A DNA stretch of 50,616 bases from Hassallia byssoidea VB512170 (GTDB lineage: Bacteria; Cyanobacteriota; Cyanobacteriia; Cyanobacteriales; Nostocaceae): assembly GCF_000817785.2 (NCBI RefSeq), contig NZ_JTCM02000045.1, positions 1-50,616 on the forward strand. Reading direction: 5' to 3'. Positions 43,622 through 50,616 of this stretch are shown here, piece by piece. Numbering within the stretch: the stretch's first letter is position 1; every line of letters starts with the position of its first letter. The position numbers and the translations under genes are program-made. Below the pieces are notes generated by a model. It saw only the letters and a program-made list of their open reading frames with translations. It was not told the DNA's origin and did not search any database.

Positions 43622-43664
43622 GCCAGAAGCAGGAGATAGTTTTAAACTAGCTCCTGCTTCTGGC
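43622..43664. terminator. 14-bp perfect hairpin after the GT4 gene
   Basis: gccagaagcaggag (43622-43635) pairs with ctcctgcttctggc (43651-43664) around a 15-base loop, followed by tgtttaaat. A probable transcript end, 30 bases after the stop. Confidence 0.7.
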
Positions 43665-43738
43665 TGTTTAAATGTGTAAAATATAGGTATATATGGCAAA
43701 AAGTTAGGCGATCGCACTGGTTCACCCAATTCAAAGTT

Positions 43739-43835
43739 ATAAGTAAGTGGACATAATTAAACATAAAATGTATTCATTCGTAGTGAGCGGTTTACCGCTC
43801 ATGGCTAGGCTTTCAAGGGCTGAAGCCCTTACTAC
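43739..43835. repeat. Two-hairpin dispersed repeat, copy B
   Basis: Direct-strand counterpart of 18613-18714 in opposite orientation, upstream of yqeK. It shares the taagtaagtgg / taaaatgt block and hairpin 1; hairpin 2 differs in sequence but keeps pairing. Confidence 0.8.
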
Positions 43836-43944
43836 AAAAAGCTATTTACACTCCTGATAATTAACTCGGTTAAAATAAAATAGAAATTTCTCATTCACCT
43901 CGAAAGCGGTTTTTTGCCAAAAGCTTCAATTCGTTATAGCCATT

Positions 43945-44544
43945 ATGCGCGAACAAGTCCTCGCCTGGTTAGCAGAAAATGTGCCTCCTTCTAGAGTCAA
44001 CCATATTCTCAGAGTAGAGCAGATGGCAACCGAGCTAGCTGTTCATTATCAACTTGAAGATGTAACAAAAGCTGCTACCTGTGGGTTGATGCACGATTTG
44101 GCAAAATACTTTCCGCCACAAAAACTCTTGTCAATCGCACGTAAAGAAGGTTTGGAAGTTGATTATGTGATGGAAGCCGCCCCCCATCTGTTACATGCAG
44201 ACGTAAGTGCTATTATCGCTAGAGATACATTTGGCGTAGAAGATGAAGAAGTATTACAAGCGATCGCCAATCACACTTTAGGTAGACCAGGTATGAGTCT
44301 CCTAAGTTGTATCGTGTTTGTAGCAGATACTCTGGAACCAGGACGCGGCGATACCCCAGAATTAGAAAATCTACGAGCTATTAGCCGAGAAAATATAGAC
44401 TATGCTGTTTGGAAAACTAGCGATTATTCTTTAAAATTCTTAATCGAAAGTTCTTGCTTGATTCATCAGCGCACAATCTTAACCCGGAATTGGTTCTTGC
44501 AAAAATCACGCAAGCAAACCACAATCCGTCCCTTTGTCAGCTGA
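43945..44544 (+). CDS. yqeK: HD-domain Ap4A hydrolase YqeK
   Basis: HD-superfamily metal-dependent phosphohydrolase of 199 residues; the YqeK family hydrolyses diadenosine tetraphosphate symmetrically to ADP. Motifs include His in VNHILRVEQMA (residues 19-29), the HD pair in GLMHDLAKYFPP near 50-61, HLLHADVSAIIA, and the C-terminal ANHTLGRPGMSLLSCIVFVA plus DTLEPGR. The gene precedes rsfS, as in many bacteria, with a 166-base spacer. Confidence 0.9.
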   Translation: MREQVLAWLAENVPPSRVNHILRVEQMATELAVHYQLEDVTKAATCGLMHDLAKYFPPQKLLSIARKEGLEVDYVMEAAPHLLHADVSAIIARDTFGVEDEEVLQAIANHTLGRPGMSLLSCIVFVADTLEPGRGDTPELENLRAISRENIDYAVWKTSDYSLKFLIESSCLIHQRTILTRNWFLQKSRKQTTIRPFVS

Positions 44545-44710
44545 GGTCGATGGTAACTTCATCACACCAATTATCAATGCAACTTCAACGACAATCGATT
44601 TTTTGTTAGTATTCAAAAAAACCAGTTCGCACTTTTACAATTCTATTAAATTTTATTAATTAAGAATTGTAAAAAGTAGTTGCCAAAAAACAGAAAGCAC
44701 CTGAGGTTTA

Positions 44711-45166
44711 ATGTCTGATTTCCAAGGAATTCCATTACAATCTGTATTTTTAAGCGAGAAAGCACTTCTTAGCTCATCAACTGACAGCGACCAGATGAGT
44801 AGAAAGTTAGCGGAAACGATAGTCGTTGCAGCATCAGATCGCAAAGCAGGTGATATTGTATTGCTTCATGTAGCAGAAGTATCTTACTTGGCGGATTACT
44901 TTGTGATGATGACTGGTTATTCAAGAGTACAAGTAAGAGCGATCGCCGACGCAATAGAAGAAAAAGTCTTTACAGAGTTACAACGAAATCCCTTGCGGAC
45001 AGCAGGAAAAGCCGAGGGAAATTGGGTTTTGCAAGACTACGGCGACATAATCGTTCATGTGATGATGCCTAAAGAACGCGAGTTTTATAATTTAGAAGCG
45101 TTTTGGGGTCATGCGGAACGCATAGAGTATCCAAAACCGGATGAGGGTGGGGGTAAACCAACATGA
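44711..45166 (+). CDS. rsfS: Ribosome silencing factor RsfS
   Basis: Binds ribosomal protein uL14 and blocks subunit joining under nutrient limitation. Of 151 residues, the RsfS/Iojap domain spans about 35-140: [57 protein letters not shown] and [16 protein letters not shown]. The first 35 residues are non-conserved. Its stop overlaps the following CGLD27 gene start (ATGA-type, 45163-45166). Confidence 0.94.
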   Translation: MSDFQGIPLQSVFLSEKALLSSSTDSDQMSRKLAETIVVAASDRKAGDIVLLHVAEVSYLADYFVMMTGYSRVQVRAIADAIEEKVFTELQRNPLRTAGKAEGNWVLQDYGDIIVHVMMPKEREFYNLEAFWGHAERIEYPKPDEGGGKPT

Positions 45167-45663
45167 TAAATTCCTCGGTTTCAAATTGCCCAGTTCCCGC
45201 TGAACAGCAACCGCTGAATGAGTATGAAGAATTAAAAATTTCTTGGCTATTTCGTGATTGCACCTTAAGTTGGCGCGAGTATATCACAAAAATGGTTTGG
45301 ATTTGGGGTTTATCTTGGGTGGTGGCAGCACCAGTTGCGGCAGCAAGTTTTACCCCAAATAAGTATATTGCCCAGTTTGTGCTGTGTGGAGCAGGTGGAG
45401 CGAGTGTAGGGGTAGTTCTGGGACTGATAAGGCTGTATTTGGGCTGGTCTTATATACGCGATCGCCTGTTCAGTCCGGTAATATTTTATGAAGAATCAGG
45501 TTGGTACGACGGACAAACTTGGGCAAAACCCCAAGAAGTGCTAATGCGCGATCGCTTAATCGTCAGCTATGAAATCAAACCAATTATCCGTCGCTTACAA
45601 ATAACGAGTCTTTGCTTGGCGGGATTGCTAGTTGCTGGTACGATAATTTGGCATTTACTTTAA
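45163..45663 (+). CDS. CGLD27-family membrane protein
   Basis: Protein of 166 residues conserved in cyanobacteria and green plants (CGLD27, conserved in the green lineage and diatoms). Conserved blocks are [16 protein letters not shown] at 9-24, [20 protein letters not shown], then two hydrophobic helices ([15 protein letters not shown] and [19 protein letters not shown]), [20 protein letters not shown], and a final helix ([17 protein letters not shown]). In plants the homologue affects photosynthesis under iron limitation. Overlaps rsfS by 4 bases. Confidence 0.93.
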   Translation: MINSSVSNCPVPAEQQPLNEYEELKISWLFRDCTLSWREYITKMVWIWGLSWVVAAPVAAASFTPNKYIAQFVLCGAGGASVGVVLGLIRLYLGWSYIRDRLFSPVIFYEESGWYDGQTWAKPQEVLMRDRLIVSYEIKPIIRRLQITSLCLAGLLVAGTIIWHLL

Positions 45664-45743
45664 ATAGTTAGGAGTGATTAGTTAATCAAGTCATAACTCA
45701 TAACTCATAACTCACAACTCCAAAAAATGATATATTCTCACCC

Positions 45744-46697
45744 ATGACCAGGGGAAAACGAACTCAAGCGGCAGCACTTGAAGTAAGGTTGCTGCGGGAA
45801 GGGATTATTGAATCGAGGCACATAGTCCAAGCTGTTGTCTGCGATGAACGGGGACGGGTGCTATGCGTTGCGGGAAACGCCGAAACAGCAACTTTTGTCC
45901 GTTCAGCCCTCAAACCATTTCAGGCACTCGCAGTTACCACCACAGGTACACTGGAACGTTATGATTTGAGCGATCGCGACTTAGCAATTATCGTATCTTC
46001 TCACAAAGGTACAATCGAGCAGGTACGACAAGCATTTAATATTCTTTGGCGTGCCGATCTCGATCCAAGCGCACTTCAATGTCCGATTCCCGAAGGTAAA
46101 AAAAGTCGTTTGGAATACAACTGCTCTGGTAAACATGCGGGGATGTTAGCCGTGTGTCAGCAGCGCCATTTTCCTTTAAATAACTACTTGGAACGCAAAC
46201 ACCCCATCCAGCAGTTGATTGTCAGCAAAGTAGCAGAATTGCTACGAATGCCGGCAGAAGAATTTATCAGCGCTCGTGATGATTGTGGCGTACCTACTTA
46301 TTTCATGCAACTTGCTCAAATAGCGTCTTTATATGCTCTGCTAGCGTCGGGTAACAATTTGGATATGGAGCGCATTGTCCGTGCCATGACTCATCACCCC
46401 AATTTGGTCGCAGGAGACGGAGAATTTGATACAGAACTAATGCGCTTGGCTCCAGGAGAACTGGTAAGTAAATCCGGTGCCGAAGGAGTACAGTGCATTT
46501 CTCGACTTGGTGAAGGCATGGGATTGGCAATTAAAGTCATAGATGGGGCAAAGCGAGCAAAATACGCTGTTGCCATTCATGTGCTTCAGCAGATGGGCTG
46601 GATTAGCCCCAGCGTCGCTCAAAGTTTGTCAGAAAAGTTTATGAACTTCGGAAAATACAAGCGTTTAGAAGTTGTTGGAGAATTATCACTTTTGTAG
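45744..46697 (+). CDS. L-asparaginase II family protein
   Basis: Of 317 residues, the family blocks include EVRLLREGIIESRHIVQAVV, the FVRSALKPFQALAVTTTG motif near 50-67, IIVSSHKGT, NCSGKHAGMLAVC, DDCGVPTYFM near 178-187, HPNLVAGDGEFDTELM, and SKSGAEGVQCISRLGEGMGL near 237-256. This type (thermolabile asparaginase, COG4448) deamidates asparagine to aspartate and is unrelated to the bacterial type I/II enzymes. It is 80 bases after the CGLD27 gene; many cyanobacteria keep this gene order. Confidence 0.9.
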   Translation: MTRGKRTQAAALEVRLLREGIIESRHIVQAVVCDERGRVLCVAGNAETATFVRSALKPFQALAVTTTGTLERYDLSDRDLAIIVSSHKGTIEQVRQAFNILWRADLDPSALQCPIPEGKKSRLEYNCSGKHAGMLAVCQQRHFPLNNYLERKHPIQQLIVSKVAELLRMPAEEFISARDDCGVPTYFMQLAQIASLYALLASGNNLDMERIVRAMTHHPNLVAGDGEFDTELMRLAPGELVSKSGAEGVQCISRLGEGMGLAIKVIDGAKRAKYAVAIHVLQQMGWISPSVAQSLSEKFMNFGKYKRLEVVGELSLL

Positions 46698-46738
46698 TTG
46701 CCAAATTTAAAAACTTGGGTTATAGTTAATAAAGACGA

Positions 46739-46815
<77 letters not shown>

Positions 46816-46839
46816 AGTTAAAAAACGAATTAAAAAACA

Positions 46840-46876
46840 AACCCTGTAACACTCAAAAGTTGCAGGGTTTTGTTTT
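46840..46876 (+). terminator. Terminator after the initiator tRNA
   Basis: aaccctgtaac (46840-46850) pairs with gttgcagggtt (46859-46869) with one mismatch, followed by ttttgtttt. It lies 24 bases past the tRNA end. Confidence 0.85.
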
Positions 46877-46923
46877 ATGCTGTTACTCTTCATGCGGACG
46901 AAGCGTGGTTGGTCTCGCAGGCA

Positions 46924-47349
46924 TTATGACGCGGGATCAAGCATCGGTGGCATCTTGGCGAACTTGTGCAGATCCGGGTTCATGTAATCCCACGGCTGGG
47001 CTTTGCTAGTGTAAATATCCATCACAGGTCGAAACCAGCTTGGGTCATCGAGACTCCCTGCCATAATGCCCATAAACTCAGGGTTTGGGGGTTTGCTAAA
47101 TAATCGGGAACCGCAGTTTGGGCAAAAGCCTCGACCAACAATGCTGCCACTATCGCCAATTACATCATAGTATTTCACATCTCCGGTGATGGTGACTGTA
47201 TTCTGCGGCACGAGAAGCCCGGAAGCATAAGCACTTCCTGTCACTCGTTGACAATCGCGACAGTGGCAATTCCCCATTGCAAGCGGTTCCGCTGAACATT
47301 CATAGCGGACAGATCCGCACAGACAACCGCCAGTAAATTTTATCCCCAT
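46924..47349 (-). CDS. GFA family (CENP-V/GFA) zinc protein
   Basis: The 141-residue family was first described as glutathione-dependent formaldehyde-activating enzyme. It has a fold with structural and catalytic zinc sites: GGCLCGSVRYEC at about 7-18, GNCHCRDCQRVTGSAY near 26-41, and FCPNCGSRLF near 75-84. All expected cysteines are present. Whether it activates formaldehyde is uncertain; many paralogues do not. It is a stand-alone gene between the tRNA and an AraC regulator on the same strand. Confidence 0.9.
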   Translation of the reverse strand: MGIKFTGGCLCGSVRYECSAEPLAMGNCHCRDCQRVTGSAYASGLLVPQNTVTITGDVKYYDVIGDSGSIVGRGFCPNCGSRLFSKPPNPEFMGIMAGSLDDPSWFRPVMDIYTSKAQPWDYMNPDLHKFAKMPPMLDPAS

Positions 47350-47549
47350 AAGAATATCTCTCCTTGGAAGCTCTAAGTTTTGTTACTTCTAGGACGCAGG
47401 TGCAACTAACACAGTTATTTAATTCGTAGGGTGGATGTGTCCAGTGCCCACCAACCAAAAGATGACAATAAAAGTGCGTCCTGATTTATAAAGTAACGAT
47501 CGCACTCTTATTTGGTCTTACAAGTTTTTACTTTTTTTACACGTTTCTG

Positions 47550-48449
47550 CTATTTTTCTCGAACGACCTTAGGCGTAACTCCCAGCAAGCGCTTAAAATG
47601 ATTGGTTAAATGCCCCTGATTGGCAAAGCCGACCTTATAAGTGATATCCGCGATTGACAAGTCACTTTTGAGGAGGAGTTCAAGAGCGCGATCGACGCGG
47701 CACTTGATGACAAACTGATGGGGTGAGTATCCCGTTGATTGTTTGAATAATCGAGAGAAGTGAGAGAGACTCATCTTAGCCAAGTCAGCCAATTCAATCA
47801 AGCCAATATCACAATCAAGGTTGGCATGAATGTAATCAATGACTTGTTGTAATTTGTACTTAGGCAAGCCACTTGTTGTGATTTGCTCTTTTGGAAAGCG
47901 AAAAGCGTAATGGTGGAAAAGATGGGTGACGAGAAACGTGGCAGCAGATTCTGCATATAAGCGGCTAGAATGCCGATTCTGTTCTAATTCAGCTTTTAGC
48001 GCTAGCCCAATTTGATAAATCAGCGGGTCAAACGTCGGAAATTGAGGATGCAGTTCAAGACAATTTAAGTCAATCGATTCAGAGAGAGTACGGGCAAGAA
48101 AGCCGGAATTCAAACCCAAAGTAATGCCTTTGCTTTTGTGGTTGTCTGATTGCCAATAAGCTGTGCCGCGTGGAATGATGAGACTATGACCCGTGACAAG
48201 CGAGCTTTTTTGCGATCGCCCATTAATTCGCGCTTCAATAACATAATCAGACGGCATTTCTGTATAAATATGAATCGCATGTTGTGGAAAGATAATCTCC
48301 TCTGGCAATGCACTTGCGCTGTTGCTATGAGTGAACTGGAAGCGGATACCGCTCCAAAGCGAATCGTCGTTGGAGAGTAGAGATTGACGATTAAAGCTTT
48401 TTAAGATTGCCTTTTCTATAGCGCAGCATTCATGCTCTGTCTTTGACAT
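47550..48449 (-). CDS. AraC family transcriptional regulator
   Basis: From the ATG at 48449 the protein has 299 residues (an in-phase ATG at 48458 adds three). N-terminal ligand-binding region at about 1-190 (contains HAIHIYTEMPSDYVIEARIN and SLIIPRGTAYWQ). The C-terminal AraC DNA-binding domain has two helix-turn-helix motifs: LIELADLAKMSLSHFSRLFK and IADITYKVGFANQGHLTNHF, ending FKRLLGVTPK. The ligand and target are unknown; its nearest same-strand neighbour is the GFA gene 200 bases downstream. Confidence 0.9.
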   Translation of the reverse strand: MSKTEHECCAIEKAILKSFNRQSLLSNDDSLWSGIRFQFTHSNSASALPEEIIFPQHAIHIYTEMPSDYVIEARINGRSQKSSLVTGHSLIIPRGTAYWQSDNHKSKGITLGLNSGFLARTLSESIDLNCLELHPQFPTFDPLIYQIGLALKAELEQNRHSSRLYAESAATFLVTHLFHHYAFRFPKEQITTSGLPKYKLQQVIDYIHANLDCDIGLIELADLAKMSLSHFSRLFKQSTGYSPHQFVIKCRVDRALELLLKSDLSIADITYKVGFANQGHLTNHFKRLLGVTPKVVREK

Positions 48450-48539
48450 GACTCTCACCTTTTTTAGATCGGCTGATGATAAAAATTAGGAGACAGCAAC
48501 GGTAAATTCAGATACTCAATTTTCATTTTTGGCAATAAT

Positions 48540-48565
48540 GAGACGTTTCGGCGAAACGTCTCTAC
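48540..48565. repeat. gtagagacg palindromic repeat, copy 4
   Basis: Arms gagacgtttc and gaaacgtctc around gc, with a ctac end. It sits in the 340-base spacer between the divergent AraC and DUF697 genes; same family as 5419, 19260 and 31144. Confidence 0.7.
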
Positions 48566-48801
48566 ATTATGTTGAATTTTTTACGTATTTGGTTCATAAG
48601 CTATGATACCAAATACACTTTGTTGAGACTGACAAGCGGCAGGTAAACCACGTTTAGCCCGGTATCGTGATGCTTGGGAGTTAATCTTACAGCATATATA
48701 GGTAAAGAAAATTGTCCGGAGTTGCCTGTGGAATTTGTCCAAGGGAATTTTTGATCTATTCTGGAGGAGAAGGGATCGAAAAAGCGCGGAGAATCATAGT
48801 T

Positions 48802-50223
48802 GTGAAGTTGCAGCGACCGATTTTAGTGGGAGGATTGGGACTGTCCTTTTCTCTATGGATTTTACAAAATATGCACCATTCAATGGTGCAGGTGGGAGAG
48901 TTTGGTTTATTAAGTCTGGTAGCAGTTGGTGGTGGTTTGTGGTTATTTAAGCCAAATCGCGGCAAAAATGCTGCCGATATCTTTGATGGAATGCCTGTAA
49001 ATCAAGCTAGAGTAGAAGAAGCGATCGCACTTACTGAAGTCGTAATTAACCAACTTGCAGGTGAAGCTGAAAACCATCCAGCTTTAAAAACGCTGCGAGA
49101 ACAAGTTAATCAATTATTCTTTGAATTAGATAGACAAGAAATTAAACTAGCTGTAACCGGCGGAAAGTCGGTAGGTAAAACCACCTTAATTAAAGTTCTA
49201 CAGCCAAATTTTGCATCTGTACAATTCCACGAGACAGCACCTTTGTTTGTAGAAGCAGGTGAAAAGTCAGATACTGCTACTTCAGAAGTTAATCAATCTG
49301 ATTTTGTTCTGTTTTTGACAAACGGTGATTTGACAGATTCAGAATTTCAAAGTTTACAGCAGCTAAAGGCAGCAAATCAACCTGCAATGCTGGTTTTTAA
49401 CAAACAAGACCAGTATCTACCAGACGAACGCGCAAGCGTGTTACTGTCGTTAAAACAGCGGATGCAGACGAATGTAGTTGCAACAGCGGTGTCTCCTTTG
49501 CCCATCAAGGTGCGGAAGCATCAAGAAGACGGTTCCCTGCAAGAATGGATGGAACAGCCTGTGCCAGACATTCAGCAGTTAACACAGCAGTTAAATGAGA
49601 TTGTCGCACAGCAAAGACAACAAGTGGTGTGGACAACTACGATGAGAAAAGCGAAGTTGTTGAAAGCTGATGCGAAGAAGTTGTTGAATCAGGTGAGACG
49701 CGATCGCGCAACTCCGATAATAGAACAATATCAGTGGATAGCTGCGGCTGCGGCATTCGCTAACCCAGTACCAGCGCTGGATATCTTGGCAACAGCGGCA
49801 ATTAATGCCCAAATGGTAATGGATTTGGGTGGTATTTATCAGCAGAAATTTTCTTTAGAACAAGCGCAAACTGTAGCCGGTGCAATGGGAAGTTTGATGC
49901 TGAAACTCGGTTTGGTGGAACTTTCTACAAAAGCTGTTAGCACTGTCCTTAAGAGTAACGCTGTCACCTTTGTTGCTGGTGGTGTCGTGCAGGGTGTGAG
50001 TGCAGCTTATCTTACCAGAGTAGCAGGTTTAAGCTTAGTAGAGTATTTCGAGCAGCAGGAAATAGCCTTAAATTCTGAAGGTGGTTTGAATTTGGATAAA
50101 TTGCGGCAAACTTTGCAAAACGTCTTTGTGCAAAATCAGCAAATTAATTTTTTGCAGGGGTTTGTTAAGCAAGGTGTGAAGCGTTTGTTACCAGAAGCAC
50201 AGGCTGAAGCTATTAGTGGTTAA
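48802..50223 (+). CDS. DUF697 family P-loop membrane protein
   Basis: From the GTG at 48802 the protein has 473 residues (the frame is open to a TTG at 48712). It has N-terminal hydrophobic segments (PILVGGLGLSFSLWIL, GEFGLLSLVAVGGGLWLF). A degenerate GTPase domain has P-loop TGGKSVGKT at about 118-126, an NKQD-type motif (VFNKQDQYL) and a weak Walker B (DFVLFLTNG). The C-terminal DUF697 region has PVPALDILATAAINAQMVMD near 338-357 and paired helices (AGAMGSLMLKLGLVELST). Related proteins are YcjF-like and cyanobacterial slr1306-like. It may regulate a membrane process in a GTP-dependent way. Confidence 0.82.
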   Translation: MKLQRPILVGGLGLSFSLWILQNMHHSMVQVGEFGLLSLVAVGGGLWLFKPNRGKNAADIFDGMPVNQARVEEAIALTEVVINQLAGEAENHPALKTLREQVNQLFFELDRQEIKLAVTGGKSVGKTTLIKVLQPNFASVQFHETAPLFVEAGEKSDTATSEVNQSDFVLFLTNGDLTDSEFQSLQQLKAANQPAMLVFNKQDQYLPDERASVLLSLKQRMQTNVVATAVSPLPIKVRKHQEDGSLQEWMEQPVPDIQQLTQQLNEIVAQQRQQVVWTTTMRKAKLLKADAKKLLNQVRRDRATPIIEQYQWIAAAAAFANPVPALDILATAAINAQMVMDLGGIYQQKFSLEQAQTVAGAMGSLMLKLGLVELSTKAVSTVLKSNAVTFVAGGVVQGVSAAYLTRVAGLSLVEYFEQQEIALNSEGGLNLDKLRQTLQNVFVQNQQINFLQGFVKQGVKRLLPEAQAEAISG

Positions 50224-50229
50224 AAGGTA

Positions 50230-50342
50230 GGAAGAATAATCTCACGCAAAGCCAAGCCAGCGCCGTGCGGGGGTGGAGGAGTTTGAGGCGACTGGCGCGC
50301 AAAGACGCAAAGGATTTCTTCTTTGTCTTTGCGTGAGACTTA
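50230..50342. repeat. Inverted ctcacgcaaag repeat
   Basis: ctcacgcaaag near 50241 and ctttgcgtgag near 50327 form an inverted pair, enclosing a variant of the gccgtgcgggggtggagg repeat. Non-coding. Confidence 0.65.
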
Positions 50343-50375
50343 ATCAAGTAAATTATTTAAAACGTATTAAATTAA

Positions 50376-50546
50376 ATGGTTGATAAATATTCTTTTTTAG
50401 ATATTTTCCCAAAATTGCAGCAAGTTATAGCAGAACAATTATTAGCAGAGAAAGAGAGTATCACTTTAGACACACCAATTTTTCTTCCTGTGGAATTCAT
50501 ATCTCCATTTGACGCGAGGATTTGGCGTTGCATAATTGAAGTATGA
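50376..50546 (+). pseudogene. Small ORF probably cut by an insertion sequence
   Basis: ATG at 50376 gives 56 residues (MVDKYSFLDIFPKLQQVIAE..., then PVEFISPFDARI) with no family I recognise. Its last codons (WRCIIEV) run over the sequence ggcgttgcataat at about 50524, which looks like the left end of the IS element whose transposase starts at 50562. The native gene probably continued beyond the window. Alternatively this is a real small gene. Confidence 0.45.
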
Positions 50547-50616
50547 ATTCAAGCGATCGTTATGCAATGTCCAAGGTGTGAATCAACTCATATTCGTAAG
50601 AATGGTAAAAAGGCAA
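50524..50616 (+). mobile_element. Left end of an IS1-like insertion sequence (partial)
   Basis: From about 50524 onward the sequence appears to be the IS left end followed by its transposase start at 50562 (MQCPRCESTHIRKNGKKA). The left boundary is inferred from the likely interruption of the upstream frame; the right end and any terminal inverted repeat lie outside the window. Confidence 0.5.
50562..50616 (+). CDS. IS1-type transposase, N-terminal fragment (runs off window)
   Basis: The 18 visible residues, MQCPRCESTHIRKNGKKA, contain the CxxC zinc-finger start and RKNGK turn typical of IS1-family transposase first frames (InsA-like) in cyanobacteria. The gene continues past the window edge, so completeness and the second frame cannot be judged. 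Family assignment rests on this short N-terminus only. Confidence 0.6.
   Translation, partial: MQCPRCESTHIRKNGKKA

Overview
The window is chromosomal DNA from a cyanobacterium, probably a filamentous one of the Nostocales type. The octamer GCGATCGC (HIP1) recurs throughout. Two subunits of the dark-operative protochlorophyllide reductase are present (chlL and chlN, with a DUF5331 gene between them). There are several cyanobacteria-typical families (CGLD27, DUF3318, TIGR02450 Trp-rich, DevBCA exporter). Intergenic regions carry many short palindromic and tandem repeats. I cannot name a genus from sequence alone.

Layout. 1-5.2 kb: a minus-strand surface-polysaccharide module (GT2 glycosyltransferase, polysaccharide deacetylase, methyltransferase, MsbA-type ABC exporter). 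It is bracketed by an imperfect inverted repeat of about 38 bp, with the remnant of another GT2 gene just inside the right repeat. 5.5-7 kb: HI0933-type flavoprotein and rubredoxin. 7.5-16 kb: a plus-strand lipid-like locus: a small gene split by an in-frame stop, a DarA-like dialkylresorcinol condensing enzyme, a truncated DarB-like ketoacyl synthase, one nearly complete and one decapitated fatty-acid desaturase, devBCA, and a carotenoid-oxygenase homologue lacking one iron-binding His. 16-22 kb: small membrane protein, SRPBCC protein, DUF924, a Nif11-type leader peptide, GNAT acetyltransferase, ClpB. 22.3-24.1 kb: toxin-antitoxin-like small genes, including a vapC stub, and a 21-bp tandem repeat. 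24.2-27.7 kb: a CHAT protease-NTPase-TPR protein carrying palindromic repeats inside its reading frame. 27.8-32.7 kb: two small cyanobacterial genes and chlL-DUF5331-chlN. 32.7-33.7 kb: a frameshifted DUF2442 gene and a RelE-type TA pair. 34-39.6 kb: WD40 protein, alpha/beta hydrolase, YbjN, DUF3318, PEP-CTERM phytase-like esterase. 39.9-43.6 kb: a queE fragment, a STAS-sugar transferase fusion and a WcaI-like GT4. 43.9-46.8 kb: yqeK, rsfS, CGLD27, asparaginase, initiator tRNA-Met. 46.9-50.6 kb: GFA enzyme, AraC regulator, DUF697 GTPase-like protein, and the start of an IS1-like transposase running off the window.

How it fits together. The best candidate for an unusual system is the 8.1-16.0 kb locus: an aromatic-lipid (dialkylresorcinol-type) pathway with acyl desaturases next to a DevBCA glycolipid-type exporter. 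The copy here is visibly decaying (darB truncated, desaturase pair recombined, carotenoid oxygenase missing a metal ligand), so an intact relative would be the place to study it. The second theme is genome decay and repeat activity: at least six gene remnants (GT2, darB, desaturase, vapC, DUF2442, queE) and several families of structured repeats, one of which has entered a coding frame.
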